Assembly (NCBI RefSeq): GCF_900094555.1
Contig: NZ_FMAC01000003.1
Span: 605,850-669,849 of the forward strand
Origin: Martinezella hainanensis
GTDB taxonomy: Bacteria; Pseudomonadota; Alphaproteobacteria; Rhizobiales; Rhizobiaceae
Length of the DNA stretch: 64,000 nucleotides
Direction: 5' to 3'
A program made the translations under genes and the position numbers. The notes under the pieces are model-generated. The model did no database searches. It was not told where the DNA came from and worked only from the letters and a program-made list of their open reading frames with translations. Shown piece by piece: positions 1 through 8,398 of the stretch (its first letter is position 1; each line of letters begins with the position of its first letter).

Positions 1-535
1 TCGAGACGACGTTGCGATTGGCAAGGCCGACCGCACTCGCCACCTGCGGCGTCAGAAGCCGTACAAGACTGGAATCGCGCATCGGCGTCAGCGGATGATC
101 CTTCATCGGACTCTCCGACAGAAGCTGCTCGCCGACAAAGAGATGACCCATGAAGACACTGCGTCCGTTTTCCGGAAAGGCCGGGCAATAGATCGTCTGG
201 GCAGCACCCGTCTCGGCCATCAGCATCTCAGCGATAGGACCGATATTGCCTTCGGCGGTGCTGTCGAATGTCGAGCAGTATTTCCAGAAGAAGCGGCTCG
301 CGCCGGCTTCCCTCAGCCATGCCAGCGCCCGATGTGCCTGTTTAACGGCGACATCGACCGGCGAAGTCCGGCATTTCAAGGCGATGACCTCGAAGGCGGC
401 TATCTCGCTCCGATCGCGCTTCTCCTGCGGAATGCCGATCCGCAGCGAAACGGGCAGTCCGCTGCGCGCCAGCAGCGCGGCAAGATCGGTCGCCCCGGTG
501 AAGTCGTCGGCGATGCAGCCAAGCAGGAGCGCCAT
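1..535 (-). CDS. otnK: Four-carbon acid sugar kinase (OtnK/DUF1537 type), 3' end outside window
   Basis: Phosphorylates a 3-oxo-tetronate in the breakdown of four-carbon sugar acids such as threonate. The first 178 codons lie in the window and the gene runs off its left edge. The N terminus reads MALLLGCIADDFTGATDLAA, the hallmark ADDFTGATD nucleotide-binding start of the OtnK/DUF1537 kinases. Further on are KCRTSP, KYCSTFDSTAEGNIG and YCPAFPENGR, all typical of the N-terminal sugar-binding domain. It starts 3 nt after the stop of the dehydrogenase gene upstream, so the two are translated from one message. Known pathway: the dehydrogenase LtnD oxidises the tetronate, OtnI isomerises it, OtnK phosphorylates it and OtnC decarboxylates it. 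The last genes should lie just outside the window. Substrate stereochemistry cannot be read from sequence. Confidence 0.88.
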   Translation of the reverse strand, partial: MALLLGCIADDFTGATDLAALLARSGLPVSLRIGIPQEKRDRSEIAAFEVIALKCRTSPVDVAVKQAHRALAWLREAGASRFFWKYCSTFDSTAEGNIGPIAEMLMAETGAAQTIYCPAFPENGRSVFMGHLFVGEQLLSESPMKDHPLTPMRDSSLVRLLTPQVASAVGLANRNVVS

Positions 536-538
536 TGT

Positions 539-1447
539 CTAGTCCTTTACTCCGGGAAGGCTGGCGCCGCTCTTGGCGGCGAGGATTTTTGCGACGGCGG
601 CGTCGTCTTCAAGGCCGAAACCTGCTTGCGATGCTTCCTCGAAGAGATCAAGGGCGGCGGCAGCGAGCGGGGTAACAGCACCGGCTTTGCCGGCCTCCGA
701 CGTCACGATGCCGAGGTCCTTGACGAAGATATTGACCGCCGAGCGCGGCGTATAGTCGCCGGATACGATGTGCTCGCCGCGATTCTCGAACATCCAGGAC
801 GAGCCGGCCGATACGCAGATCACATCATAGAGTGTCTTCAAATCGATGCCGGCCTTGGCAGCCAGCGTCATGGCCTCGGCCGTTGCGGCGATATGGACGC
901 CGGCCAGCAGCTGGTTGATCATCTTGACCTGCGAGCCGGCGCCGGGGCGATCCCCCAGCCGGAATACCTTGGCCGAGATGGCGTCGAGCACCGCTGACGC
1001 CTTATCGAAGGCCTCGGGTGTGCCGGATGCCATGACGGTGATCTCGCCTGAAAGCGCGCGGACATGGCCACCGGAGACAGGGGCGTCGATGACGAACATG
1101 CCGGCTGCCTCAAGCTTTTCGGCAATGGCTGTCGTCGCACTCGGTGCCATGGTGGCGCAGAGCAGGAATGTGGTCGAAGGACGAGCAGTTTCCAGCGCGC
1201 CGCTCTGCCCGAATAGGACATCTTCGACCTGCTTGCTGTTGACGACATAGACAAGGATCACGTCAGCGTCCTCAGCGGCAGATGCCGGCGTCGTGCAGGG
1301 CGTGCCGCCGCTCTCGGCAAAACGGGTGAGAACCTCGCTGCGGACATCGCAGCCGCGTACGACAAAGCCCGCCTTTAGAAGGGATAGGGCAGCGCCCCAA
1401 CCCATGGATCCCAGGCCGATGACGGCGGTCTTCTTCGTGTTCAACAC
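539..1447 (-). CDS. ltnD: NAD-dependent L-threonate dehydrogenase-like (beta-hydroxyacid dehydrogenase family)
   Basis: Predicted cytosolic NAD-dependent oxidation of the secondary alcohol of a tetronate, the first step before OtnK. At 302 aa it matches the 3-hydroxyisobutyrate dehydrogenase family. It has an N-terminal Rossmann motif GLGSMGWGAA, the substrate-binding DAPVSGG loop near residue 120, and the catalytic lysine context GSQVKMINQLLAG. The frame is open to 1591, but that extension would cross the palindromic operator. A GTG at 1447 (VLNTKKTAVIG) lies 7 nt after AGAGG and gives the usual family length, so I chose it; TTG at 1444 is also possible. It is divergent from a LacI gene at 1615 and cotranscribed with otnK. 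Other members of this family act on tartronate semialdehyde or hydroxyisobutyrate; the otnK neighbour favours threonate. Confidence 0.85.
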   Translation of the reverse strand: MLNTKKTAVIGLGSMGWGAALSLLKAGFVVRGCDVRSEVLTRFAESGGTPCTTPASAAEDADVILVYVVNSKQVEDVLFGQSGALETARPSTTFLLCATMAPSATTAIAEKLEAAGMFVIDAPVSGGHVRALSGEITVMASGTPEAFDKASAVLDAISAKVFRLGDRPGAGSQVKMINQLLAGVHIAATAEAMTLAAKAGIDLKTLYDVICVSAGSSWMFENRGEHIVSGDYTPRSAVNIFVKDLGIVTSEAGKAGAVTPLAAAALDLFEEASQAGFGLEDDAAVAKILAAKSGASLPGVKD

Positions 1448-1473
1448 GCTGCTACCTCTGCAATTTTTGGCTA

Positions 1474-1499
1474 TGTTACCGATACCGGTATCGATAACA
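1474..1499. promoter_or_regulatory. Palindromic operator of the tetronate regulon
   Basis: A 26-bp inverted repeat with one mismatch. The left arm is TGTTACCGATACC and the right arm is GGTATCGATAACA, meeting with no spacer at 1486/1487. It lies between the divergent ltnD (start 1447) and LacI (start 1615) genes. Even symmetry with a central CG is the classic form of a LacI-family site, so it probably binds the adjacent regulator. Confidence 0.8.
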
Positions 1500-1614
1500 A
1501 GCCTCAATTTTCCGGTAATTGTCAATAGGCGGATGTTTGCCTTTTCCAGGAAACATTCTATGAAGAGGAGCGGCATCGTGCCAGCCGCCATGGTTCATCG
1601 AGGGTTGCTTGGGG

Positions 1615-2637
1615 ATGCGCAAACCCACTCTGGAAGAAGTCGCGATCGAAGCGGGCGTGAGCAAGATGACGGCGTCGCGTGCGCTTCGGGGCGTTGCCGA
1701 TGTCTCCAGCGAGACGCGCGACAAGGTTCTCGCTGCGGCAACGCGGATGAACTATGTCGGCAACAGGCTGGCACTCTCGCTATCCTCGCAGCGCACAAAC
1801 CTGGTTGCTGTCGTCGTCCCCAGCATGTCGAATATTGTCTTTCCGGAGGTGCTTGCCGGCATTTCCGCTGGGCTTGACGGCTCCGGCATGCAAGCCGTGT
1901 TCGGCATATCCGATTATGATGTCGCCAAGGAGCGCGAGATCATCCGCGACATGCTCTCCTGGCAACCCTGCGCCATCATCGTCACCGGGCTCGATCAGCC
2001 GGAAGAGACGGCGGATCTGCTCCGCCACGCCAATATTCCGGTCATCCAGCTCATGGATCTCGACGGCACGCCGATTGATTTCAATGTCGGCTTGTCCCAT
2101 GGCGCGGCGGGAGAGGGTATGGCCGAAGCGTTGATTGCGGCTGGGCGAAGACGGTTCGGTTATGTCGGCAGCGCTCTGGCTCGGGATCTGCGTGCAGGCA
2201 AGCGCAAGGCTGGCTTCGAACGCGTCTTGCATGCCCATGGTCTGGGGTTTGCCGAACAGCAGATCGATGATGCATTTTCCTCGATCGCGCTTGGAAAACA
2301 ACTGACGACGACCATGCTCGCGGCGGTGCCGGATCTCGATTGCATCTATTACTCCAACGACGACATGGCGAGCGGCGGGCTGTTTGCCTGCATGGAGCTG
2401 GGCGTTGCAGTTCCAAAGAAGATCCTGATTGCCGGTTTCAACGGGCTGGATCTGGTCGGTTCGCTGCCTGCGCCGATCGCAACGTCCCGCTCGCCCAGGC
2501 GCGCTATCGGCGAGGTTGCGGCACAATTGGTGCGCCAAGCGGTCATGAGCAACCGCGATGCGATGCCGAAAACCATCGTGTTTACGCCGACAATCGCAGG
2601 AATTGACGGTTATGGAGCGGCTGGCAGCGCTTCCTGA
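1615..2637 (+). CDS. LacI-family transcriptional regulator of tetronate genes
   Basis: DNA-binding repressor of 340 aa. The N-terminal helix-turn-helix (TLEEVAIEAGVSKMTASRAL) is followed by the hinge helix region (RLALSLSSQRTN). The C-terminal periplasmic-binding-like domain begins at VAVVVPSMSNIVFPEVLAG and holds the effector pocket. ATG at 1615 sits 10 nt after GAGGG; an in-frame TTG at 1609 is an alternative. It is divergent from ltnD-otnK with a 26-bp palindrome in the gap, so it probably represses both directions. The inducer is inferred to be a tetronate or pathway intermediate. The fold resembles GntR (gluconate) and other sugar-acid LacI members. Confidence 0.88.
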   Translation: MRKPTLEEVAIEAGVSKMTASRALRGVADVSSETRDKVLAAATRMNYVGNRLALSLSSQRTNLVAVVVPSMSNIVFPEVLAGISAGLDGSGMQAVFGISDYDVAKEREIIRDMLSWQPCAIIVTGLDQPEETADLLRHANIPVIQLMDLDGTPIDFNVGLSHGAAGEGMAEALIAAGRRRFGYVGSALARDLRAGKRKAGFERVLHAHGLGFAEQQIDDAFSSIALGKQLTTTMLAAVPDLDCIYYSNDDMASGGLFACMELGVAVPKKILIAGFNGLDLVGSLPAPIATSRSPRRAIGEVAAQLVRQAVMSNRDAMPKTIVFTPTIAGIDGYGAAGSAS

Positions 2638-2811
2638 GATCTCTTCATAGTTTTTCTCTGCCGACGACGCGATGAAAGTCCAAGCCTTGCCAGCGCGCGA
2701 TGGCGACCAATATCCCTTTCGTTGATTGCTTGAACTCGGAAACAGTGACGTGCTGTGACCGCCTCTTTCGCTCTGCACGATGTGCTCTTGTCAAGCAAAG
2801 GATCTTCGAAA

Positions 2812-3225
2812 ATGCGTTTCCTCCAGGCTGTGATTTTCGCTTTTGCCACCAGTGCCATATCCGCAATTTCCTCGGGTGCATGGGCCGTTGGTTTCAAAGA
2901 TATCGTCATTTCGACTAAGGAGGATTCGGATGCTGCTCAAAGCAGCTTTGCTCCCGATACGCCGAAGATTTTTGTGTCAGCCCATCTGACGAAGGACGTG
3001 CCGTCGGGGAGTGATGTTAACATCGCATGGGTTGCCGTCGACACCGGCGGAGCGGCGCCACCGAATTACAAGATCAACAGTGTCAATCTGCATATCGGTT
3101 CGCTGACCAACCATGTGAAATCCTCGATGACGAAACCGAACAATGGTTGGCCCGTCGGGAGCTATGAGATCGAGTTTTCCGTCAACGGCAAAGTGATGGA
3201 AACGACTGATTTCACCATCAAGTAA
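2812..3225 (+). CDS. Small secreted protein, unknown function
   Basis: A 137-aa protein with a clear signal peptide: MRFLQAV, a hydrophobic stretch, then a likely cut after AWA at about residue 26. The mature part of about 110 aa is rich in short beta-prone segments (KIFVSAHL, VNIAWVAVDT, SYEIEFSVNGKVMETTDFTI) and looks like a single Ig-like beta sandwich. There are no cysteines or catalytic motifs in the mature part. ATG at 2812 follows AAGGA by about 9 nt; the frame is open further upstream but without a signal peptide. It stands alone between the LacI gene and a glycosyltransferase-like gene. I do not recognise the family. Confidence 0.72.
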   Translation: MRFLQAVIFAFATSAISAISSGAWAVGFKDIVISTKEDSDAAQSSFAPDTPKIFVSAHLTKDVPSGSDVNIAWVAVDTGGAAPPNYKINSVNLHIGSLTNHVKSSMTKPNNGWPVGSYEIEFSVNGKVMETTDFTIK

Positions 3226-3527
3226 ACCGCACATACAGCGACGGTCGGCAAGAGAATCTGCATCCGTTGTCCGACTGGCGGAAAAAGGAGAAGTTCGCCG
3301 GAAGCGATCATGTTCAGATAAACGATCGCCGGGAATGACTTTGACGGCATTTCGGCTTCGGCCAGTTAGGCTCCGAGGTCTCCATGAGGGTGCCGGGCAT
3401 TGCAAACCTAAGCTTGGCAATAAGATTTCCCGAAAAATTCACGGTTTGGAAACATTCGGAAAACGGTAAGGCAAAACGATCGGATAGACCGACCGAGAGT
3501 TTACCTTATTGCGGAGTCCGATTGCCG
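3226..3527. other. Intergenic gap without recognisable gene
   Basis: 302 bp between the secreted protein and the glycosyltransferase-like gene. No supported ORF, hairpin with T-tract or repeat is seen. An in-frame extension of the downstream gene to 3384 exists but lacks a good ribosome site. Confidence 0.5.
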
Positions 3528-4352
3528 ATGTTCCTTACCAATCCGTGGCGACGGGAAGAGTTGAGCCATATCGTTGTCACCACCTTCAATGAAAAGGGTT
3601 ATCGCGAATACGGCAAGAAATGCATCGAGACCTTCCTCGCTTGCTGGCCAAAGGACGTCTCTCTGGTCGTCTATGCCGAGGATGTCGAAATCGAGGAGAA
3701 GGACCGCCGCCTTCTGATATTCGATCATTGCAAGGCTTTGCCCCGGCTGCGCGATTTTCGCGAGGCCCACGGTGACAATCCACAGGCAAATGGATGGATT
3801 CCGTCACGCAATGGGCTGGTACGTGACTTCCGCTGGGATGCCGTGCGCTTTTCCAACAAGGTCTTTGCGGTTGCTGATGCCGTCAGACGCTATCACAACA
3901 TGGTCGACCAGCTGATATGGCTCGATGCCGATACCGTGACCCACAGAGCCATTCCGAAAAGCTTTCTCGATAGGATAGCGCCGCGTGGAAATCAGCTTGC
4001 CACCTATCTGAACAGGAGGATTTATCCCGAATGCGGATGGGTTGGATACAATCTACGCCATCCCGCAATATTGACCTTTATCGACCGCTTCGAAGGTGCC
4101 TATTCCTCCGGCTATTTCCTGACCATGAAGGAAAGCCATGACAGCTTCGTCTTCTGGAAAGTGCTCCAGCAGATGGAGCGAGACAAGGAAGCCAGATTCA
4201 GGCGGCTCGGCTCGCGTCTGACGAAAACCCATGTCTTCATCAACAGCGTCTTGGGCGGTTATCTGGATCATCTGAAGGGCGACAGGAAGGCTGCCGGAAG
4301 GAGCCGCCGTCGGGATCTCAAATGGCATCGCCGCGAGCCATGGTGGCAATGA
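3528..4352 (+). CDS. Glycosyltransferase-like protein with DxD motif
   Basis: A 274-aa soluble protein that looks like a nucleotide-sugar transferase of the GT-A type. An N-terminal beta strand IVVTTFNEKGY is followed by a second strand VSLVVYAEDVEIEE. A metal-binding DxD-type motif sits in LIWLDADTVTH, followed by PKSFLDRI. The C terminus is strongly basic (RKAAGRSRRRDLKWHRR), which suggests nucleic acid or membrane surface contact. ATG at 3528 (MFLTNPWRREE) follows GGAG by about 11 nt; the frame continues upstream to 3384 without supporting signals. No operon partner is visible, and donor and acceptor cannot be told. It could instead be a hypothetical family that only shares the fold. Confidence 0.6.
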   Translation: MFLTNPWRREELSHIVVTTFNEKGYREYGKKCIETFLACWPKDVSLVVYAEDVEIEEKDRRLLIFDHCKALPRLRDFREAHGDNPQANGWIPSRNGLVRDFRWDAVRFSNKVFAVADAVRRYHNMVDQLIWLDADTVTHRAIPKSFLDRIAPRGNQLATYLNRRIYPECGWVGYNLRHPAILTFIDRFEGAYSSGYFLTMKESHDSFVFWKVLQQMERDKEARFRRLGSRLTKTHVFINSVLGGYLDHLKGDRKAAGRSRRRDLKWHRREPWWQ

Positions 4353-4469
4353 TTTCCGACCATTTGTGGCAGTGAAAACTTCGCGCCTATGGGGTGGCGG
4401 CACAGACGATCAAGTTGTTTCCTGGCGTGCATGGTACTAATCTGAGTAGCATTGAAGGATTGGGAATTC

Positions 4470-4892
4470 ATGCACGACGATTCGATCCTGCCGACAGAGA
4501 TCGCTGTTTCACTTGGCCTGATATGCAATATAGGCGCTCCGCTTCTGGCCTTTTGGGTGGCGGGGAAATTGCCTCGGTTTCGCCTCTGGATTCATGGTGT
4601 CGCTTTCGTTGCTATCCTTGCCTCGCCGTTGACGGCGATGATCCTCGGCCTGCCTGATCTGCTCCCTGAAGAGGAAGAAAGCTCGGGCGCTCGCTTTGCA
4701 TTTCTGCCTCTGATCGTCGAAGCAGCCATCATCGTGCTGCTCTATTGTCTGGCGGGCGCGATGCTTCTATCTCAATCCGTCCATTCGGCAATCACGGACT
4801 GGCACGGCGGAGGCAGGCTTTCGCGGACGGCCCCTCGCCGTGCGGCCGGGGCAGGCCTTACATCTCCAAAGGCTCCAAAACGCGATAGATGA
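4470..4892 (+). CDS. Small inner-membrane protein, unknown function
   Basis: About 140 aa with three predicted membrane segments: around EIAVSLGLICNIGAPLLAF, LWIHGVAFVAILASPLTAM and FLPLIVEAAIIVLLYCLAGA. An acidic loop (LPEEEESSG) lies between the second and third, and the cytoplasmic tail is basic (RLSRTAPRRAAGAG). ATG at 4470 is 10 nt after AAGGA; a TTG at 4452 is possible. It converges with the GlxA-type regulator gene, whose stop is 3 nt away. No family was recognised. Confidence 0.55.
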   Translation: MHDDSILPTEIAVSLGLICNIGAPLLAFWVAGKLPRFRLWIHGVAFVAILASPLTAMILGLPDLLPEEEESSGARFAFLPLIVEAAIIVLLYCLAGAMLLSQSVHSAITDWHGGGRLSRTAPRRAAGAGLTSPKAPKRDR

Positions 4893-4895
4893 TGG

Positions 4896-5894
4896 CTATT
4901 GTTTAGTCGAGGACGCGGCTTCGTGCTCGCCACCGGCGCTGCGGAAACGCGATCGATAGGCTGTCGGTGACAATCCGACGCTTGCGCGAAAATGATGACG
5001 GAAGTTCGTGGCGCTTCCCAGGCCGACATGCATTGCAATGACCGAAACGGGAAGGCCTGTTTCTTCCAGAAGCTCGCGCGCTCGAGCCAGACGTTCGTTC
5101 TGAAGCCATTCTCCCGGTGCAATTCCCATCGCCTCGCGAATATGGCGATGCAGGCTTCGCACGCTTATGCAAGCTTCCTCCGCCATGCGCTGGACACTCC
5201 ATTGTTGTGCGAGGTCTCCCCGGATCACATCCAGCAACGCAGATAGCCGCGTGGTACTATGTGCTGCGACCGGCCGCTCGATGAACTGCGTTTGGCCGCC
5301 TTCGCGATGGGCGGCGACGACAAGGCGCCGGGCCACGCTATTGGCAGCCTTGGCGCCAAAATCCTTGCGCACGACATGAATGCAAAGGTCGAGCCCGGCA
5401 GCACTGCCGGCCGATGTCAATATGTCGCCTTCATCGACATAGAGGGAATGCGGCTCGACATCGATGTCCGGATAGGCGGCGGCAAGCCTTCCGGCATGAT
5501 GCCAGTGGGTCGTGGCGCGTCTACCGGACAACAGGCCGGTTTGAGCCAGCACGAAGGTGCCTCCGCAGATCGACACCAGCCTGACGCCCCTGGCGTGAGC
5601 TTTCCGCAGCGCTTCTAGGAGCGGCTCGGGCACAACGACGTCTGGTCCGCGCCACCCCGGTATGACGATCGTATCTGCCTGATCGAACAGCTCAAGGCCG
5701 CCGTCCGAATTGACGGTAAGGCCGCCGGCAGCTCGAATGAGCCCGGGTTCCACTACCGCGGTCATGCAGCGATACCAGCCCGAACCCATTTCCGGGCGCG
5801 ACAATCCGAACACTTCGAAGGCGCATCCGAATTCGAACGTGCAAAGTTGGTCATAGGCGGCGATGATGACAAGCGGATTGGTGTTCTTTGGCAT
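4896..5894 (-). CDS. GlxA-family regulator (DJ-1/PfpI domain plus AraC DNA-binding domain)
   Basis: Transcription factor of 332 aa. The N-terminal class I glutamine-amidotransferase-like (DJ-1/PfpI) domain starts at PLVIIAAYDQLCTFEFGCAFEVF and carries the nucleophile-elbow context SICGGTFVLAQTGLLSGRRA. The C-terminal AraC part shows two helix-turn-helices (RMAEEACISVRSLHRHIREA and VIAMHVGLGSATNFRHHFRA) and the typical ending VGLSPTAYRSRFR. Members often control amine, arginine or carnitine metabolism. ATG at 5894 (MPKNTNPL) gives the family length; AAGGA lies only 2 nt upstream, so the start is not certain. It is divergent from a GST gene at 6014, which may be its target. Confidence 0.88.
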   Translation of the reverse strand: MPKNTNPLVIIAAYDQLCTFEFGCAFEVFGLSRPEMGSGWYRCMTAVVEPGLIRAAGGLTVNSDGGLELFDQADTIVIPGWRGPDVVVPEPLLEALRKAHARGVRLVSICGGTFVLAQTGLLSGRRATTHWHHAGRLAAAYPDIDVEPHSLYVDEGDILTSAGSAAGLDLCIHVVRKDFGAKAANSVARRLVVAAHREGGQTQFIERPVAAHSTTRLSALLDVIRGDLAQQWSVQRMAEEACISVRSLHRHIREAMGIAPGEWLQNERLARARELLEETGLPVSVIAMHVGLGSATNFRHHFRASVGLSPTAYRSRFRSAGGEHEAASSTKQ

Positions 5895-6013
5895 GATCCT
5901 TGCGGTAATGGCTTTTTCGGCCACTGGCAATGGCCATCCGCCCACGACTACTATTCCTCATCGGATCACGGCGCGGTCCTTGCGCTTGCACGAAGAAAGA
6001 GATGGTGGTGGAT

Positions 6014-6628
6014 ATGAGACTGATCGGAATGCTGGATTCGCCTTTTGTCAGGCGCGTGGCGATATCGTTACGTGCGCTCGATATAGCATTTGTGCATGAG
6101 CCGCTTTCTGTCTTCAGCGCTTTCGACGCTTTTGCCGGCATCAATCCGGTCGTGAAGGCGCCGTCGCTCGTCACGGATGATGGAACCGTTTTGATGGATT
6201 CGAGCCTGATACTTGAGCATGCCGAACGCATTGCAGCGCCCGGACGCAGCCTCATACCCCTCGATCCGCAGGCTCATTCCCGGTCTCTGCGGATCATCGG
6301 TCTTGCATTGGCGGCGTGCGAGAAGACGGTTCAGATCGTCTATGAGCATAATCTGCGCCCCATGGAAAAGCAGCATCAGCCCTGGCTCGATCGGGTTCAC
6401 GGTCAGCTTGCGGCGGCATATCGCTTGCTGGAGGCAGAGATGCCGCAGGCCGGTTCCTGGCTTTTTGGTACACGGCCGCTCCAGGCAGATATCACCAGTG
6501 CCGTCGCGCTTCGCTTCACCCGCGAGATGTTGCCTGATGTCCTCGATGTGAATGCCTGTCCGCGCCTTCATGTGCTCTCGGCCCGCGCCGAGGAGAGGGA
6601 TGAGTTTCGCGCCTTTCCTTTCAGCTGA
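6014..6628 (+). CDS. Glutathione S-transferase
   Basis: A 204-aa cytosolic enzyme conjugating glutathione to electrophiles, or reducing them. The N-terminal thioredoxin-like domain starts MRLIGMLDSPFVRRVAISL, with Ser9 in the usual catalytic Ser/Cys position. The cis-proline contact is NPVVKAPSLV and the glutathione contact is MDSSLILEHAE. The C-terminal all-helical domain begins after residue 85 and contains SWLFGTRPLQADITSAVA, the GST C-terminal N-capping region. ATG at 6014 fits the conserved start; ATG at 6002 would add four residues. Divergent from the GlxA-type regulator. Confidence 0.88.
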   Translation: MRLIGMLDSPFVRRVAISLRALDIAFVHEPLSVFSAFDAFAGINPVVKAPSLVTDDGTVLMDSSLILEHAERIAAPGRSLIPLDPQAHSRSLRIIGLALAACEKTVQIVYEHNLRPMEKQHQPWLDRVHGQLAAAYRLLEAEMPQAGSWLFGTRPLQADITSAVALRFTREMLPDVLDVNACPRLHVLSARAEERDEFRAFPFS

Positions 6629-6763
6629 GGCATGTCGCGCAAAAGCGCTGCGATCTTGCCACAGAGCGGCGCTCAATCTGGCTCCGGCTGTGTTCAGGCA
6701 GAGTTCATGCGAATCGGCGTATCTCTATCCCCGTCTAAAAGACAGGAAATGGGGGTAAGGGAA

Positions 6764-7138
6764 ATGCTTGAAGGTTTGGTACGGATTTCGCGTGTTGCCG
6801 TGGTCGGATTGGCCGCGTTGCAACTGATGACGTCTGTCGCTTCGGCGCAGTATTACGGCGGCGATGACGGCGATGCACCGCCGCCGCCCTGGCAGCGCGA
6901 CCAGGGTCGGGACTGGAGAGGTCCGCCGCGCGGCTGGGACCGTGATCGTGACAGGGGCTGGGATCGTGATCGCGGCTGCGACAGACGCGATCTCATGCGC
7001 GCCGCGCGGGCGGAAGGCTTCCGTCGCATCGATTCTATCGACAGCAACGGCCGGCGCATCGTTGTCCGCGGCTGGAACGATGGCGGTCCAGACCGCATGG
7101 TCTTCGGCAATCGGCGCGGCTGCCCGGTTATCGACTGA
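6764..7138 (+). CDS. Secreted Arg/Asp/Trp-repeat protein
   Basis: A small exported protein of about 124 aa. The signal peptide runs MLEGLVRISRVAVVGLAA and on to a cut after VASA near residue 28. The mature N terminus is low complexity: DAPPPPWQRDQ, then repeated DRDRDRGWDRDRG units around residues 50-70. The C-terminal part (RRIDSIDSNGRRIVVRGWND, then GNRRGCPV) looks like a small folded domain with cysteines. ATG at 6764 is preceded by AAGGGA; ATG at 6749 would add five residues. Similar short WDRDR-rich exported proteins occur in rhizobia without known role. A stem-loop at 7158-7186 follows. Confidence 0.68.
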   Translation: MLEGLVRISRVAVVGLAALQLMTSVASAQYYGGDDGDAPPPPWQRDQGRDWRGPPRGWDRDRDRGWDRDRGCDRRDLMRAARAEGFRRIDSIDSNGRRIVVRGWNDGGPDRMVFGNRRGCPVID

Positions 7139-7157
7139 CGCTCAAAATAGAGCACAA

Positions 7158-7186
7158 GCGGAAGCCGAGTGTGGATCGGCCTCCGC
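7158..7186. terminator. Stem-loop downstream of the secreted repeat protein
   Basis: Arms GCGGAAGCCGA (7158-7168) and TCGGCCTCCGC (7176-7186) pair with one mismatch around a 7-nt loop. It lies 20 nt after the stop at 7138. There is no T-tract on either strand, so it is a candidate 3' end stabiliser or a non-canonical terminator. Confidence 0.5.
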
Positions 7187-7275
7187 CTACATCACGGCAG
7201 CGCATGCTTTCGACTGGCTGAAAGCTATGCGTTTGCCGCGACCTTCGAATTTTGCGATAGTTTTGTCGCGCGCTT

Positions 7276-7713
7276 TTAAGCGGCGGCGAATTTCTTCTTT
7301 GCAGCCGTGACGCTGCTGACTTGCTCAGATGTGGCGGATATTTTGGTGTCGGCGCTCTGCTGCTTGACCAGAAACTGCCAACATATGCCCCACGGATCTC
7401 TCACAAGGCCACGATCGTCTGGACGGCTTTTCCCTAGCGCATAACGCAAACGGTCCGCCTCGTCCTGTGACGCACACTCGACGGTGATGGAAGAACTATG
7501 CTCTGAGCGGTCGAATGGCCCTGCCTCGAAACCCATATAGGCGCGATTTCCAAGTGTGAAACCTGCAAACTTTACGCTGCCGGCTGGTCCATTCAGATTG
7601 TCGGTGAGAATATTTGAGACCCATCCTGCTGCCGAACCCGGGATAAGCGACGTGTAAAGTTCTATCGCTGTTTCCATGTCATGCTGAAACCAGAGATGTT
7701 GCCTGATCTTCAT
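7276..7713 (-). CDS. VOC/PhnB-like protein (3-demethylubiquinone methyltransferase-type glyoxalase fold)
   Basis: A 145-aa protein of the PhnB-like VOC superfamily. It opens MKIRQHLWFQHDMETAIELY and continues with the half-barrel strand VKFAGFTLGNRAYMGFEAG. It then shows SSSITVECASQDEADRLRYAL and the ending RDPWGICWQFLV, the conserved core of this family. It lacks the usual KWxxD loop of the better known PhnB proteins. The tail (SVTAAKKKFAAA) is alanine and lysine rich and probably disordered. ATG at 7713 is the only sensible start. Members are often named 3-demethylubiquinone-9 3-methyltransferase, but most are uncharacterised; no partner gene is adjacent. Confidence 0.75.
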   Translation of the reverse strand: MKIRQHLWFQHDMETAIELYTSLIPGSAAGWVSNILTDNLNGPAGSVKFAGFTLGNRAYMGFEAGPFDRSEHSSSITVECASQDEADRLRYALGKSRPDDRGLVRDPWGICWQFLVKQQSADTKISATSEQVSSVTAAKKKFAAA

Positions 7714-7908
7714 CGTGACCCGCTTTCTACAAATCTTGCCTAGATGGGGCAGGGCATGAAGGAAGCATGCTGACTGCTTGTCGAGTAAAATTCATGCCGC
7801 CGGTGAACCGCCTTCTTGTTGTTGTTAGCGGTGTCACCGACGGCATGCTGAAGAGCTGCTTCCAACCGTTCGTGCTCACCCCTGCGGAGCGCGGACGGAC
7901 GCGGAATA

Positions 7909-8130
7909 CTATTTCTCAGCAACTCTACCAGCGAGAGCCATCACATAGTCATCGGCAATATCGGCCAAGGTCAAAGCGACTTCCGGCTCGTTCCAACCTG
8001 CGGTAAGCGCCATTTGAACGAAGTCGCGGAAGGCCACTTCAAGAACCTCTTCGCGCTCGACCGCGCGGTATGAGTCATTGACGGGATGCTGAGGCTTGCT
8101 GATCTCTATTGTCTGGCGAGTAGATACCAT
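7909..8130 (-). CDS. Small hypothetical protein
   Basis: A 73-aa acidic, mostly helical protein (EREEVLEVAFRDFVQMALTAGWNE, cut here by eye at helix ends), without signal peptide, membrane segment or known motif. Codon use looks like real coding sequence for this genome, with G/C at third positions. It sits alone between the VOC gene and the AraC gene. No function can be given. Confidence 0.55.
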   Translation of the reverse strand: MVSTRQTIEISKPQHPVNDSYRAVEREEVLEVAFRDFVQMALTAGWNEPEVALTLADIADDYVMALAGRVAEK

Positions 8131-8398
8131 TGCTGTTTTTCCCTAAGACTTGCTCCGGTGGACGCAGGGTACATTTACCAAACACCAGAGCTTTGGTGCC
8201 CAAACGACTATTATGCTTCTTTTTTAATGGGTTACGCACCATATGTCGTTAGCCGTACATCCTGAAACTTGCAGCAGCGTCCATTTTCGCGATTGCTGAA
8301 GTGCGGTTTTGGGGCTGATGCGGGGATTGGCGGCAAGACGCGCTCCGCCTGCGCGCGCCCTCCGCTCCCGCGCATGCCTCGAAGCGTCAATTCGCTGT

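Noticed and set aside
1448..1591. N-terminal extension of the threonate dehydrogenase
   Set aside because: It would run through the operator and lacks a ribosome site; GTG at 1447 has one.
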